63,138 nucleotides of DNA from Gammaproteobacteria bacterium (GCA_024275115.1 JAJRZT010000064.1:1-63138), one strand, 5' to 3'; numbered from the stretch's first letter, positions 1 through 9,566 are shown. The notes: a model not told the origin generated them from the letters alone. Numbers and translations are program-made.

Positions 1-309
1 CCTTTGCCAGAATTAAACATTTTCGAGCAATAGCAACAAGATACGATAAACTGGAACGAAACTATTCCGCTATGCTTGTTCTCGCTTTTATAATGATGTG
101 GATAGCAATGTGAAAGATCAACAGCCCCTAGTCAGCCCTTCACCTTGTCCCAGCCATTACGCTGGGCATTGGGCTACTATGCCGCCTGCTGATATTGCCA
201 TGGATGGCAGGTATGCAAAAAATGCAGGAGCAAGTTTTTGTCTTCTGTTTAAACACAAAACAAATTACTTTGCTTTGCGCTACCGGTTTCATCTAATTCG
301 CTCTCTTTA

Positions 310-690
310 GTCGATGAATTCTAAAGAGCCAGGACACTTATATACCAGAGCCTCACTGGTTATTTTCCGATCGCTCGTTAAACAGATCTCCCCAGATAAG
401 AACGTGAACTGTCACTGCACTGCCTCATCATTTACCGTATCTCGCGATTCATGGGTTTCGTTATGTTTGGCTAACTCACCCCTGAGACTCGGCCTTATAT
501 GATGTTTCTGTTAGTAAGCTCGCAGTTTCGCCTAAAGCGCCTACTGTTGGTGCGCTCGGGCTTCCTTCCCACAATTCCTCGCGGATTTGCAGTTGCCGTC
601 GGCTAGTAGTTATACTGTTTATAAATATAAACAGGGGGATCTCCGACAAAGGACTTTCACCTCATGAGTTCACGCCCATGCTGGGCGTAC
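310..690 (-). mobile_element. Group IIC intron fragment, 5' part (domains I-III), no reverse transcriptase
   Basis: Read on the minus strand from 690, the sequence starts GTACGCCCAGCATGGGCG and continues with GAGGTGAAAGTCC, a GCCGACGGCAA segment, a CATCATATAAGGCC segment, GAGTTAGCCAAACATAACG and CTTATCTGGGGAGATCTG (minus strand of 383-400). These blocks occur in the same order in domain I to III of group IIC introns such as the Oceanobacillus iheyensis ribozyme, as I remember it. No intron-encoded reverse transcriptase follows and no domain V is visible before position 1, so this copy is truncated or degenerate. Positions 1-309 hold no gene I can support; a CCCAGC/GCTGGG hairpin lies near 150-166. 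The adjacent attC-like hairpin is the expected kind of target for the attC-specific subclass. Confidence 0.72.
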
Positions 691-696
691 CAAGCC

Positions 697-749
697 GTTC
701 AATTTGACCCTTAAAGCGGCGCTCCGCTCTGCTTTAAGGCCAAATTAAC
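697..749. repeat. attC-like imperfect palindrome (integron cassette recombination site candidate)
   Basis: The left arm GTTCAATTTGACCCTTAAAGC (two segments) pairs with the right arm GCTTTAAGG plus CCAAATTAAC. This gives a 9-bp perfect inner stem, an outer AATTTG/CAAATT stem, unpaired extra bases and a 13-nt loop (718-730). Extra-helical bases in a long imperfect hairpin are typical of attC sites. The intron 5' end lies 6 bp beyond the hairpin on the bottom strand, where attC-type group IIC introns insert. Conserved RYYYAAC/GTTRRRY core sites are not clean here, so an intrinsic-terminator-like hairpin is the alternative. Confidence 0.45.
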
Positions 750-781
750 TTTAACGTTATAAGCTTAAAAACCCCTGAAAT

Positions 782-825
782 TTGCAAAAAGTTCCACTTG
801 CGCCTACAATGTAATACACAGTATT
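782..825 (+). promoter_or_regulatory. Promoter and operator of the toxin-antitoxin pair
   Basis: A sigma-70-type promoter is visible: TTGCAA (782-787), a 17-bp spacer and TACAAT (805-810). Directly downstream, AATACACAGTATT (813-825) is a perfect inverted repeat around a 3-bp centre, placed at the expected transcription start. Ribbon-helix-helix antitoxins usually bind such sites to repress their own operon, so this is a likely autoregulatory operator. Confidence 0.55.
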
Positions 826-844
826 CATACATATAGGTGCCATC

Positions 845-1111
845 ATGGGTGTAACTAGCATAAGGCTTCAGCCTGAAATTGAAAATCCATTAGAAAAATT
901 GGCAAACAAGCTTGATAGAAGCAAAAATTATCTTATTAATCAAGCAATTAAGGAGTTTCTTGCCCGAAAATCACTTGACGAAAAAAAATGGAATGAAACA
1001 CTAGAAGCATTAGAGTCAGTAAAATCGAACAGAGTCATTGAAGAACAAGATGTCAATGAGTGGCTGGATAGTTGGGGCAAAGATAACGAACAAAAACCAC
1101 CTAAAATATGA
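845..1111 (+). CDS. Ribbon-helix-helix (CopG-like) antitoxin
   Basis: An 88-residue protein beginning MGVTSIRLQPEIE, the beta-strand of a ribbon-helix-helix DNA-binding domain, followed by two helices (residues about 15-45, containing LANKLDRSKNYLINQAI). The acidic, lysine-rich C-terminal half (residues 46-88, ending in a WLDSWG segment) is of the type that wraps a ParE/RelE toxin. The start is preceded by AGGTG 7 bp upstream. Its stop overlaps the toxin start (ATGA), so the two are translationally coupled. It should neutralise the downstream toxin and repress the operon through the inverted repeat at 813-825. The position between attC-like and intron elements suggests a mobile cassette. Family assignment is by pattern; the partner and layout make it firm. 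Confidence 0.85.
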   Translation: MGVTSIRLQPEIENPLEKLANKLDRSKNYLINQAIKEFLARKSLDEKKWNETLEALESVKSNRVIEEQDVNEWLDSWGKDNEQKPPKI

Positions 1112-1389
1112 AGCTATCGTATTCCCGTGAAGCAATCATAGATTTGATACGGCTAAGAGAATTCATTGCTTCAAAAAATCCTGATGCTGCACAGAAAATT
1201 GCCAAATCAATACGAAAGGGAATTGCACAATTAAAAACCTTTCCATATTTGGGTGTGGAGGTCGAGTTGGTACCTGATCCAGAAATGATACGCGATTTAA
1301 TAATCGGTAATTATATTGCTCGCTATTTGGTTCTTCAGAAACATGCATATATTCTTAGAGTATGGCATCACAAAGAAGAGCGCTTATAA
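1108..1389 (+). CDS. RelE/ParE-family toxin
   Basis: A 93-residue basic protein with the ParE/RelE fold signature: an N-terminal YSREAIIDLIRLREFI helix, a NPDAAQKIAKSI helix, then FPYLGVEVE, RDLIIGNYIARYLV and ILRVWHHKEERL, matching the usual 'fP.lG...r.l....y.i.Y.v....i.il.v.H..r' pattern. The family either cleaves ribosome-associated mRNA (RelE) or poisons gyrase (ParE); the sequence alone does not decide, though the RHH partner and the weak set of RelE catalytic residues favour ParE-like. It overlaps the antitoxin by 4 bp. The stop codon is followed immediately by the 3' end of a second group II intron fragment on the other strand. Confidence 0.87.
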   Translation: MKLSYSREAIIDLIRLREFIASKNPDAAQKIAKSIRKGIAQLKTFPYLGVEVELVPDPEMIRDLIIGNYIARYLVLQKHAYILRVWHHKEERL

Positions 1390-1440
1390 GTCAGCCCTCC
1401 CCACACCACCCTGCATGCGGCTCCGCACAGGGCGGCTCCT
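1390..1440 (-). mobile_element. Group IIC intron fragment, 3' part (domain V and start of VI)
   Basis: On the minus strand this reads GAGCCGCCCTGTGCGG, AGCCGCATGCAGGG, then TGGTGTGGGGAGGGCTGAC. The pattern RACCGCC...GGTGGTGTGGGG is the domain V hairpin of group IIC introns, followed by the beginning of domain VI. Upstream domains are missing. The fragment abuts the toxin stop codon, so it lies between the cassette ORF and where that cassette's own attC should be. This is the same geometry as the fragment at 310-690. Positions 1441-1620 contain no gene; AAAGCC/GGGCTTT (about 1599-1617) forms a hairpin just before the next start codon. Confidence 0.65.
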
Positions 1441-1620
1441 AGAAGTGTTTAAAATAATCAGGCCGATTAGCTCCTCATTACTCCAGTGCGGGTTACTTTA
1501 TTACACCGCCAATACATCTAAGCCCGGTCGGGCATGATGTACTGTGTTAGCCAAATGTGCTTTCATGCTCTCGAAATGTAAACAGCATGCTATAATCAAA
1601 GCCAAATTAAAGGGCTTTAT

Positions 1621-2127
1621 ATGGTACTAAAGAAAATCGACAAGACGCTATATCGTAACCATCTTAGGGTGGTATTCACGGGTATAGCATTGGCTCTTAT
1701 GGTTATTTCAGTTTCTACTTCAACACTGTTTATCTACCTGTTTAGTACTCCAGAGGTTTCGCATTTTTTGCATAATCTGGCGGGTGTGGTTGTTGCAGCT
1801 ATTATTGTTTTTGTTGCGTTGAATAAATTTCGTCAGCATCCATATATGTTTGAGGTGGTATATGTCTGGGATTTGAAGCAACAGTTAAATCGTATAAATC
1901 GAAAATTACGCAAGATTGAAGTCGCTGTTGAAAGCAACGATAACGATGCCATGGTAATTATGAATTTTATGTATCGTGGTTCTAAGCAGCTTTATGAGCT
2001 GGATGATAATACCATTACGATGGGAAGTTTGATTAGCAAGATCAATGTTCTCGAGCAGCGTATGCGAGATTCGGGGTTGAGTTTGTCAACGAGTGCTTAT
2101 GATTCAGCAATGTTGGATCAGTTTTAA
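1621..2127 (+). CDS. DUF3087 family inner-membrane protein
   Basis: A 168-residue protein recognised by pattern as DUF3087, a family confined mostly to Gammaproteobacteria, with no known function. Two transmembrane segments lie at residues about 17-41 and 48-67. They are followed by a basic cytoplasmic helix (VYVWDLKQQLNRINRKLRK), a MNFMYRGSKQLYELDDNTIT block that is the most conserved part of the family, and a short coiled region to residue 157. The start codon follows a AAAGGG purine run that is itself part of a small hairpin (1599-1617), which could modulate initiation. A TATAAT box is at 1591-1596 but I see no convincing -35. It stands alone; the next gene is on the opposite strand. Confidence 0.8.
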   Translation: MVLKKIDKTLYRNHLRVVFTGIALALMVISVSTSTLFIYLFSTPEVSHFLHNLAGVVVAAIIVFVALNKFRQHPYMFEVVYVWDLKQQLNRINRKLRKIEVAVESNDNDAMVIMNFMYRGSKQLYELDDNTITMGSLISKINVLEQRMRDSGLSLSTSAYDSAMLDQF

Positions 2128-2251
2128 TTAAAGAGGGCGGAGGCATGTTCGAGCACCGGTTTCTTTTTACACAAAATAAAACCTCTATCAAGTGCATAAA
2201 CGTGGATGTTCCACTACACCGTGCTTCGTTCCGCGCCATTTATGCGTAAAA

Positions 2252-5200
2252 TTAAAGTAAAATCTGCTCAATTCCACCTTGCCTTACTGTGTTTAAAAAC
2301 TCAGCCTGCCATTGTTCACCCAAATGATATTTAGCTAATTCGACCACAATATAATCTGTGCTTAACCCCGTTTCATCTTCGTACCGCGATAAACCTTGCT
2401 GACAGGCCGGGCAGGAAGTGAGTATTTTTACTTCACCTTTTTTTACTTTTTCTTTACCCACTAACAACTTTAACCCTTGCTGCAATTCCTGTTCTTTTCT
2501 GGAACGAATTTGTGTCGAAATGTCTGGCCGCGCAACCGCAAGTGTTCCTGCTTCACCACAACATCGGTCTGTTAATGTCACTGCTTTACCCATTAAACTC
2601 GACGCCACCTTAATCGGGTTATAGGTTTTCATTGGGGTGTGACACGGGTCATGATAAAGGTATTCTGTTGCCTGGTTACCATCTAGTGTCAAACCTTTTT
2701 CTAATAAAAATTCATGAATGTCCAGTAAACGGCAACCCGGAAATATTTTTTCGAACTGGTACTGCATCAGCTGATCCATACAAGTACCACAGGAAACAAT
2801 CACTGTTTTAATGTCCAGATAGTTTAGTGTGTTGGCAACCCGGTGAAACAATACTTGATTGTCGACCGAGATCTGTTTTCCTTTTTTCTCATCACCACTT
2901 GATGTCTGCGGATAACCACAACACAAATAGCCTGGCGGTAAAACCGTTTGCACATTCAGGTCATATAATACAGCTAATGTTGCGCTACCCACCTGACTAA
3001 ATAACCGCTCCGAACCACAACCGGGGAAATAAAATACCGCTTCCGATTCAGTTGATGTTGTTTCAGGGTTACGTAAAACAGCCACTTGTTTTGAATCTTC
3101 TAACGCCAGACTGGCGCGGAATGTTTTATTTGGCAAATCGACCGGCATGGGTTTTTTAATAAAGTTAACGACCTGAGAGGATGCTTTCATCTTACCGATG
3201 GTAGCTTGAGGTTGCCTTTTACGGTTAATAAGGCCAGTCATTCGCACCAATTTATAAACAAGGCGTTGCGCACGGTACCCCCACTGAATCATCAACTTTC
3301 TCATTAGCTTGATAACAAAGGGCTTATTGACATTCAGAAACATTAACGACACAGAAGTGCCTATGTTGAAGCGTTTTTTACCCTGTTTTTTAAGTAAGGC
3401 GCGCATATTAATGGAGACTTCACCAAAATCAATATTTACCGGGCATGGGCTTAAGCATTTATGACAAACGGTGCAATGGTCGGCAACATCGTTCATCTCT
3501 TCAAAATGTCGGATTGAAATACCACGGCGTGTTTGTTCTTCGTATAAAAAAGCTTCCAGAATTAAACCTGTTGCTAAAATTTTATTCCGTGGTGAATAAA
3601 GCAAGTTGGCGCGTGGAATATGTGTATTGCAAACCGGTTTGCATTTTCCACACCGTAAACAATCTTTTATTGATGCATTGAGTGCATCGAGTTCATTGGC
3701 TTCTAATATTAAGGCTTCCTGTTCGAGTAAACGCAATGACGGCGTATAGGCGCCATCAAGATTTGCACCTGCCATTAACTTACCCGGGTTAAAGACATCA
3801 CTCGGGTCAACCTGTTGTTTGTATTCTTTAAAAGCATGCAATGCTTGCTCGTCTAAATATTGTAATTTAGTAATACCAATACCATGTTCGCCAGAAATAA
3901 CGCCACCTAAACTTGTCGCTAGATGCATAATACGGTCAACCATTTCGTCTGCCGTTTGCATCATGGCATAGTCATTTGAATTTACCGGAATATTGGTATG
4001 CACATTGCCATCACCGGCATGCATATGGGTTGCAACGAACAAACGACTGGTGCGCAACTTTGCATGCAACTTATCAAATTTTTTCCGTACCTGTTCAAAG
4101 TCATGGCCAGAAAATATTTCTTTCAATGGTTTTTCGATGCGTTGCCGATATGAAATACGAATTTGTCGCCGTTGCAATAATATAAAGAGTGTTTCTGCAC
4201 CGTTAATATCACCCTCACTGTTCAGCCCAACGGCATCGAGATACAGCGAGGATTTTTCATCCAGGTTATTTAATATTGTCACCCAGCTACGTTTAATACT
4301 TTTCAGGTGTATTATTGCAGCCTCTTTTTTTGCATCAATAATTTTAGTGGCTTCTACACTGCCATCATCATCCGGTGCCTGACCTAAAATACTGGGATGC
4401 AGTTCCGGCATGTCACTGTTTAAATAATCCAGAACCGAGTCAATCATGGTCAATTTATTTTTAATCGACAGCTCAATATTAATGCGTTCAATGCCTTCGT
4501 TATAGTCACCTAAACGTGGCAGTGGGATCACCACGTCTTCATTTATTTTAAAGGCATTGGTATGTGCGGCAATGGCGGCGGTGCGGCTTCGGTCCGCCCA
4601 AAATTGTTTGCGCGCCTCGGCACTCACTGCAATAAAACCTTCGGCACCACGCTGGTTTGCCAGCCGCACTACTTCAGACGCGGCTTCTGCAACAATCTGT
4701 TCATCGTCACTGACCACGTCAATCAGTAAAATCATTTGTGGTAGTTCACGTCGTGGCGCTTTAGGTGAATAATTAACAGCCTTAACATAACGTGCGTCTA
4801 AATGTTCCATACCCGCTAATTGAACATGCTCAAGTGCGTCTAAATAATCTTTGGTTTCGACTATCGCCGGTACGGCAGTGCGCATATCGGTATTATAAAA
4901 TTCCAGGCATAGGGTTCGCTTAAACTCCGGCATGGTGTGCAAGATAAAATCGGCCGAGGTGATAATGCCATCGCAACCTTCTTTTTGAATACCGGGCAAA
5001 CCACCCAAAAATTTATCGGTAACATCTTTGCCTAAGCCTTGTTTGCGTAAGCTTTTGCCTTCAAGGGTTAAAATTTCTGGTTCAGCAATAATGGTTTTTC
5101 GGTCGGCCTTAAAACGCGTCAGTCGAAATTCAACCTTTTTCTGAAAATGAATTTTTCCCAGGTTGTGATTTAATCGTTCCACCTGAAGCCAGTTACCATC

Positions 5201-6112
5201 CGGCGTGACCATTCGCCAGGAAATTAAATTGTCGAGTGTGGTCCCCCACAATACGGCCTTCTTGCCACCGGCATTCATGGCAACATTGCCGCCAATGCAA
5301 GACGCATCCTGCGAGGTTGGGTCAACCGCAAACACGGTACCATTTTGTTCGGCACGTTCAGAAACACGTCGCGTTACCACACCGGCCTCGGCACGAATAG
5401 TGGCTATTTTTTTATCCACACCGCTGATATATTTATGTTCAACTTCTGACAGCATTTCGAGTTTTTCGGTGTTAATCACCACACTATTGGTTTTTAACAA
5501 CACCGCTCCACCGGTATAGCCCGTGCCACCGCCGCGCGGTACGATACTCAAGCCCAGTTCAATACAAGCAGCCACCACTTTTTGCACTTCATCTTCATTG
5601 TTAGGCGTTATCACCACTAGCGGGAACTCTACCCGCCAGTCAGACGCATCCGTCACATGCGACACACGCGACAAACCATCAAAACAAATATTGTCTTTAC
5701 GTGTAACACGTTTTAAATGCGCTTTTACTTTTTTCCGCAGGGCATTTTGTTTGGGGAACCCGTTTTTAAACGTTTCCACCGCCTGCTTAGCTTTATTCAC
5801 CAGCGCAAGAGCACGCTCATTGTTGTCGGCACGATCTTCAATCTGGCTCAAGCGATGGTACAGGGCATTAATTAACTGTTGACGGCGCTTGCGGTTATTA
5901 AGTAAATCATCCTGAATAAAGGGGTTACGTGTTACTACCCACATATCCCCCAAAACCTCAAACAACATCCGTGCCGAACGCCCGGTCACCCGCTCAGCAC
6001 GTAGAATATTTAACGACAGCCAACTGTCTTCCCCCATAAAACGGATAACAATTTCACGGTCGGAATACGAAGTGTAGTTATAAGGTATTTCGCGAATGCG
6101 GCGGTTAGGCAT
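2252..6112 (-). CDS. DUF3683 FAD-linked oxidase / 4Fe-4S / CCG-domain oxidoreductase
   Basis: A 1286-residue fusion. Residues 1-130 are the DUF3683 region. Residues about 165-345 are a PCMH-type FAD-binding domain with [13 protein letters not shown] near 191. The FAD-oxidase C-terminal domain follows, with the [12 protein letters not shown] motif near 695. Two 4Fe-4S motifs lie near 815-830 ([11 protein letters not shown]) and 878-890 ([11 protein letters not shown]). Two CCG (heterodisulfide-reductase-like) cysteine clusters lie near 1030-1070 and 1156-1240 (PGCGS, CCGYP, HDPCH, CCGEAG, CPAC). The architecture resembles a GlcD/Dld-type 2-hydroxyacid dehydrogenase joined to a GlpC/LutA-like electron-transfer unit, so a membrane-associated oxidation of D-lactate or a similar hydroxyacid is the best inference. 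The substrate is not known. It is a single gene, cytoplasmic with no signal peptide. Confidence 0.88.
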   Translation of the reverse strand: MPNRRIREIPYNYTSYSDREIVIRFMGEDSWLSLNILRAERVTGRSARMLFEVLGDMWVVTRNPFIQDDLLNNRKRRQQLINALYHRLSQIEDRADNNERALALVNKAKQAVETFKNGFPKQNALRKKVKAHLKRVTRKDNICFDGLSRVSHVTDASDWRVEFPLVVITPNNEDEVQKVVAACIELGLSIVPRGGGTGYTGGAVLLKTNSVVINTEKLEMLSEVEHKYISGVDKKIATIRAEAGVVTRRVSERAEQNGTVFAVDPTSQDASCIGGNVAMNAGGKKAVLWGTTLDNLISWRMVTPDGNWLQVERLNHNLGKIHFQKKVEFRLTRFKADRKTIIAEPEILTLEGKSLRKQGLGKDVTDKFLGGLPGIQKEGCDGIITSADFILHTMPEFKRTLCLEFYNTDMRTAVPAIVETKDYLDALEHVQLAGMEHLDARYVKAVNYSPKAPRRELPQMILLIDVVSDDEQIVAEAASEVVRLANQRGAEGFIAVSAEARKQFWADRSRTAAIAAHTNAFKINEDVVIPLPRLGDYNEGIERINIELSIKNKLTMIDSVLDYLNSDMPELHPSILGQAPDDDGSVEATKIIDAKKEAAIIHLKSIKRSWVTILNNLDEKSSLYLDAVGLNSEGDINGAETLFILLQRRQIRISYRQRIEKPLKEIFSGHDFEQVRKKFDKLHAKLRTSRLFVATHMHAGDGNVHTNIPVNSNDYAMMQTADEMVDRIMHLATSLGGVISGEHGIGITKLQYLDEQALHAFKEYKQQVDPSDVFNPGKLMAGANLDGAYTPSLRLLEQEALILEANELDALNASIKDCLRCGKCKPVCNTHIPRANLLYSPRNKILATGLILEAFLYEEQTRRGISIRHFEEMNDVADHCTVCHKCLSPCPVNIDFGEVSINMRALLKKQGKKRFNIGTSVSLMFLNVNKPFVIKLMRKLMIQWGYRAQRLVYKLVRMTGLINRKRQPQATIGKMKASSQVVNFIKKPMPVDLPNKTFRASLALEDSKQVAVLRNPETTSTESEAVFYFPGCGSERLFSQVGSATLAVLYDLNVQTVLPPGYLCCGYPQTSSGDEKKGKQISVDNQVLFHRVANTLNYLDIKTVIVSCGTCMDQLMQYQFEKIFPGCRLLDIHEFLLEKGLTLDGNQATEYLYHDPCHTPMKTYNPIKVASSLMGKAVTLTDRCCGEAGTLAVARPDISTQIRSRKEQELQQGLKLLVGKEKVKKGEVKILTSCPACQQGLSRYEDETGLSTDYIVVELAKYHLGEQWQAEFLNTVRQGGIEQILL

Positions 6113-6226
6113 TGAGGCTATCTTTGTTCAAAATTGATTTAAGTAGCTGGAATTATAGCAGTTAAAGGGATTTTAGGGGGAGGTTAAAGGAGGCAGAGTC
6201 CTTTAATACTTTATGGATAAAAATAC

Positions 6227-6300
6227 GTAGCCCGAACGAAGCGAAACCCGGAAAGCCTGAGAGCGGCTTCCCGGATTGCATTTTATTTCATCCGGGCTAC
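6227..6300. repeat. REP-type palindrome (GTAGCCCG...CGGGCTAC)
   Basis: A 74-bp imperfect palindrome whose ends are GTAGCCCG and CGGGCTAC; the interior carries CCCGGAAAGCC and GGCTTCCCGG as a second stem. Similar GTAGCCCGGATG elements are scattered through many proteobacterial genomes. A degenerate half copy is at 13122-13155 and another near 9509-9546 (TCCCGGATTTCGCTACG). It sits between the DUF3683 gene and copB and could form a stem in either transcript. Confidence 0.7.
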
Positions 6301-6340
6301 TTGTAGGGACACCTCCGGGCCAGAACCCTTTAGCCCCCCT

Positions 6341-7045
6341 TTAGAACCAGGCACGAATACCAATAACAAACTGTGTATCGCTGACGCTTTCACCTTCAGC
6401 GCGGGCATAGTTTGCAGTTTGCCCGTAGCTTTTGTTCCAGTTTATGCCAATATAAGGGGCAAATTCGCGTACAAACTCATAGCGCAGTCTTAAACCAAGT
6501 TGCACATCTGACAAGCCTGAACCTGTTCCCGTTTGTGGGTCGTCTTTACTGTGGATATTAATACTCATATCCGGGGTTAATATTAATTTTTGCGTAAATA
6601 AGATTTCATATTCCGCATCCAGCCGAAAACCCAGCCGCCCCTGTTCACCTATAAATACAGCGGTATCAATTTCAAAGAAGTAAGGTGCGAGGCCATTAAT
6701 CCCAAGCACCAACCAGTCACGGGAGGGTTTTGGGTTAAAGTCCTTGCGTACACCGGCCTGTAAATCCCAAAAAGGTGCAATGGCACGGCTGTACAGTGCC
6801 TGTAATTCAAACTCGGTGGTTTTGTTGTTGACACGTTCAATATCACTTTTAAACCACAACTTGTTTAAATCCTTGCCCACCCACATATCGGCTTCCAATA
6901 TCAATGGATCATTACCCGTGGTGCTGCGTGTCTCAAACTGGTTAATCATAACTTTGGTTAAGGTCGGGTTTTCTTCCACACCACCGGCATAAACGGAGGT
7001 TGCAACAAGACTACCCATTAACATCATCGTTAATTTATTTTTCAT
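6341..7045 (-). CDS. copB: Copper resistance protein B (outer membrane)
   Basis: The protein has 234 residues from the chosen start. A 20-residue Sec signal peptide (MKNKLTMMLMGSLVATSVYA) precedes a beta-barrel ending in aromatic IRAWF, typical of outer-membrane insertion. CopB-family features include LILEADMWVGKDLNKLW, SRAIAPFWDLQAGVR, DWLVLGINGLAPYFFE and LGLRLRYEFVREFAPYIG. The usual His/Met-rich N-terminal stretch seen in Pseudomonas CopB is absent, so this is a short CopB. The start at 7045 is chosen because AAGGAGG lies 7 bp upstream; an upstream in-frame start would overlap copA. It follows copA by 13 bp, and CopA and CopB together are thought to oxidise or sequester copper in the cell envelope. 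Confidence 0.9.
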   Translation of the reverse strand: MKNKLTMMLMGSLVATSVYAGGVEENPTLTKVMINQFETRSTTGNDPLILEADMWVGKDLNKLWFKSDIERVNNKTTEFELQALYSRAIAPFWDLQAGVRKDFNPKPSRDWLVLGINGLAPYFFEIDTAVFIGEQGRLGFRLDAEYEILFTQKLILTPDMSINIHSKDDPQTGTGSGLSDVQLGLRLRYEFVREFAPYIGINWNKSYGQTANYARAEGESVSDTQFVIGIRAWF

Positions 7046-7058
7046 CTTCAATCCTCCT

Positions 7059-8906
7059 TTATACAACTTCGACTTTACGGAACATGCCAAGCATGTGATA
7101 AAGAAGATGGCAATGGTATGCCCAACCTCCCATCGCGTCCGCCGTTACCAGAAAACTGATTTTCGCGCCCGGTTGTACCACAACCGTGTGCTTACGCGGA
7201 ATATACTCTGCATCCCCCGTTTCTAAATCACTCCACATACCATGCAGGTGGATGGGATGGTTCATCATCGTGTCATTGAGTAAATTCATCCGCATGCGTT
7301 CACCAAATTTAAGCCGGATAGGCTCCGCATCGGCAAATTTAATTCCATTAATTGACCACATATATCGGCTCATATTGCCGGTTAAGTGCAGGTTAATTTC
7401 CCGAGTTGGCTCGCGTGGATCCGGTGTTTTATATAAATTGCGCAGATCCGCATAGGTGAATATCCGGCGTGTACTGTTGCGCAATCCAATACCGGGGTCA
7501 TCAAGAAGATACTGCGGTGCTTCTGCACGCATATCAACATGGGGGCCAAACTCTGACTCAACATGAACAACTTTCTGGCTGGTGCCAAAACCGGCTTTAC
7601 CTGAACCTATTTTAGGCTTCGCCATTTTAGAATGGTCCATTCCTTTCATCCCGGCGTGACCCATGCCCTGCATACCTGAACTGCCCGCAGCATTCATTTT
7701 CATTTTAGAATGGTCACCGCCCATCGCGCTCATATCCATTCCCATATCACGGTGTGCTAACAGAGGGTCTGCATCCATGGCAGGCACCTCACTCGTCATT
7801 GCAAGGTCAGGCGTTAAAGTACCACGCGCATACCCAGTGCGATCAATAGCCTGAGAAAAAATACTGTAAGCTTGCTCGGTACTTGGCTCAACAATAACAT
7901 CAAAAGTTTCGGCCACACCAATACGAAATTCATCCACCGTTACCGGTTGAATGTACTGGCCGTCTGCAGCTACCACGGTCATTTTTAAACCCGGTATACG
8001 TACATCAAAAAAGGTCATTGCCGCTGCATTAATAAAACGCAGTAACACTTTTTCACCTTTTTTAAATAAACCCGTCCAACCCGCCGCTGGTGTTTGACCG
8101 TTCATTAAAAAAGTATAGGTGTAACCGGTAACATCCGAAATATCCCTATCCGACATACGCGCTCGATTCCACATGCCGCGCTTCTGCCAGAACTTATCCC
8201 AGCCGTCTGTTCTCACTTCATCAAAGGCTTCACCCACGGTGCGCTCTTTAAAGTTATAATAGCTACTGAGTTTTTTTAGTTTGTGATAAATGTCATTGGG
8301 GTGTTCATCACTCCAGTCCGACAACTGCACCACATATTCACGATCAAAAGCATAGGGATAGGGTTCTTTAGGTTCAATAACAATGGCTCCATACGCACCG
8401 GTTTGCTCCTGAAAACCTGAATGGCTGTGATACCAGTAAGTACCATTTTGTTCTACTTTAAACTGGTACTTAAATGTTTCGCCCGGCTTAATGCCTTTAA
8501 AACCATCAGAAATATTCGGTACACCGTCCTGACTGCTCGGCAATATAAGACCGTGCCAGTGAATCGAGGTGTCATCCGCCATGTTGTTAGTGACATTAAG
8601 GGTAACCGTGTCCCCTTCTTTCCAGCGTAAAGTGGGGGCGGGAACGCTGCCGTTAATCGCCGTTGCGGTGCGTTGCTTGCCGGTAAAATTCACCTTTGAA
8701 TAACCGTAAGTCAGGTTAAAAAGTGTGCCGCTTAAAACAGCAGGCTCCGCTAACGTCGAAGCAGATGGTTTACTGGAGGAAGCAAAAGCATTCACCCCCA
8801 GCCCCATTAACGCACCACCGGCAGCAACGCCCTTAACAAATCGGCGACGTGCCTGTGACTCGGGTTCGAAAGGCCGTTGCATACCGGGTAATATAATATT
8901 GGACAT
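7059..8906 (-). CDS. copA: CopA-type multicopper oxidase (copper resistance)
   Basis: The protein has 615 residues from the ATG at 8906, which follows GAGGAA; a longer frame to 8963 lacks a ribosome binding site. A twin-arginine signal (ARRRFVKGVAAGG, residues about 18-30) sends the folded protein to the periplasm. Three cupredoxin domains carry the copper ligands HWHGL (about 114), HSHSG (about 155), HPIHLHGMW (about 550) and HCHLLYHMLGMF (about 597-608). A methionine/histidine-rich insert (about 382-430, with repeated HSKM and GMxGM) is typical of CopA and PcoA and is thought to bind Cu(I). The predicted role is periplasmic Cu(I) oxidation and copper tolerance. It is the middle gene of a three-gene minus-strand operon with copB downstream. 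Confidence 0.95.
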   Translation of the reverse strand: MSNIILPGMQRPFEPESQARRRFVKGVAAGGALMGLGVNAFASSSKPSASTLAEPAVLSGTLFNLTYGYSKVNFTGKQRTATAINGSVPAPTLRWKEGDTVTLNVTNNMADDTSIHWHGLILPSSQDGVPNISDGFKGIKPGETFKYQFKVEQNGTYWYHSHSGFQEQTGAYGAIVIEPKEPYPYAFDREYVVQLSDWSDEHPNDIYHKLKKLSSYYNFKERTVGEAFDEVRTDGWDKFWQKRGMWNRARMSDRDISDVTGYTYTFLMNGQTPAAGWTGLFKKGEKVLLRFINAAAMTFFDVRIPGLKMTVVAADGQYIQPVTVDEFRIGVAETFDVIVEPSTEQAYSIFSQAIDRTGYARGTLTPDLAMTSEVPAMDADPLLAHRDMGMDMSAMGGDHSKMKMNAAGSSGMQGMGHAGMKGMDHSKMAKPKIGSGKAGFGTSQKVVHVESEFGPHVDMRAEAPQYLLDDPGIGLRNSTRRIFTYADLRNLYKTPDPREPTREINLHLTGNMSRYMWSINGIKFADAEPIRLKFGERMRMNLLNDTMMNHPIHLHGMWSDLETGDAEYIPRKHTVVVQPGAKISFLVTADAMGGWAYHCHLLYHMLGMFRKVEVV

Positions 8907-9031
8907 TTTTAATTCCTCGTTTGAATCAACATACGCATTCAAATTTATTATTGGCGCATGCAAATATAAAGAAGTATATAGATTGAAAGAAGCTTAGCTT
9001 ACCCGCTAAAAAGGGCAAGTTTTACAAAAGA

Positions 9032-9370
9032 CTAAGCCCTGGGCGGGCGGAATAAAGAAGATAAATTACCTTTAGCAAAAGCTAAGTCATACTTTAATAA
9101 AAAAGACGAGGTGGTGTTATAGGCAACAAGTTTGCCCGCTGCCGGAAAGATAACAGGCAAGGTGCCGGCACATTGTACGCTGTCGCATTCAACTTGATTG
9201 GCACTATGCTCACTACAGTGCACATCCACTTTATCTGTAGGGTTATAAAGAGAGGCTGCCTGTTGAACGGCCTTGCCTTGAATTAAGCCATGGTTTCCTG
9301 AAGCCAGTAAGTTCTGGGCAGGGGAAATAGCCATAATAAAGGCCACCATCATGCTTAATACTACTTTCAT
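9032..9370 (-). CDS. Small secreted protein at the head of the copper operon
   Basis: A 112-residue protein with a Sec signal peptide (residues 1-23). The mature part has an HCSEHSANQVECDSVQC segment, whose three cysteines and two histidines could bind copper, and it ends in LFRPPRA. Short secreted proteins with a cysteine/histidine cluster and a C-terminal RPP(R)A/I tail often precede copA in Proteobacteria; I recall them under names such as CopL or DUF2946, but I cannot assign the family with certainty. Function inferred: periplasmic copper binding or regulation. The gap to copA is 125 bp. The ribosome binding site is weak (TAGGGT). Confidence 0.72.
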   Translation of the reverse strand: MKVVLSMMVAFIMAISPAQNLLASGNHGLIQGKAVQQAASLYNPTDKVDVHCSEHSANQVECDSVQCAGTLPVIFPAAGKLVAYNTTSSFLLKYDLAFAKGNLSSLFRPPRA

Positions 9371-9566
9371 TTTATTACCCTATATAAATTGAAGCTTATT
9401 TAACCCACAGTGCCACTACAGGAATTAATCAGCAAGTTTATAATTTGAACAAATGAGCTCCGAAAGGTTCACTTTTAAATGATAAAGATTATCCAGCAAG
9501 TAGCCTTCAACCCTCCCGGATTTCGCTACGCTGCATCCAGGCTTGCTTAAATAATAACTAAAACAT

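Noticed and set aside
98-502. Small protein genes in the first 500 bases
   Set aside because: These open frames lie in or next to the intron RNA, have no ribosome binding site and show no protein-like pattern.
310-1440. One group II intron split by insertion of the toxin-antitoxin pair
   Set aside because: Read on the intron strand, the 3' (domain V) piece comes before the 5' (domain I) piece, so they cannot be halves of one interrupted intron. Two separate truncated copies explain the order.
3976-5882. Several plus-strand open frames inside the DUF3683 gene
   Set aside because: They are antisense to a clearly coding gene with conserved motifs and have low-complexity composition.
7078-7097. 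A REP insertion in copA because of the 17-base word shared with 18058-18074
   Set aside because: The bases encode the conserved HMLGMF copper-binding end of CopA, so the match is most likely chance.
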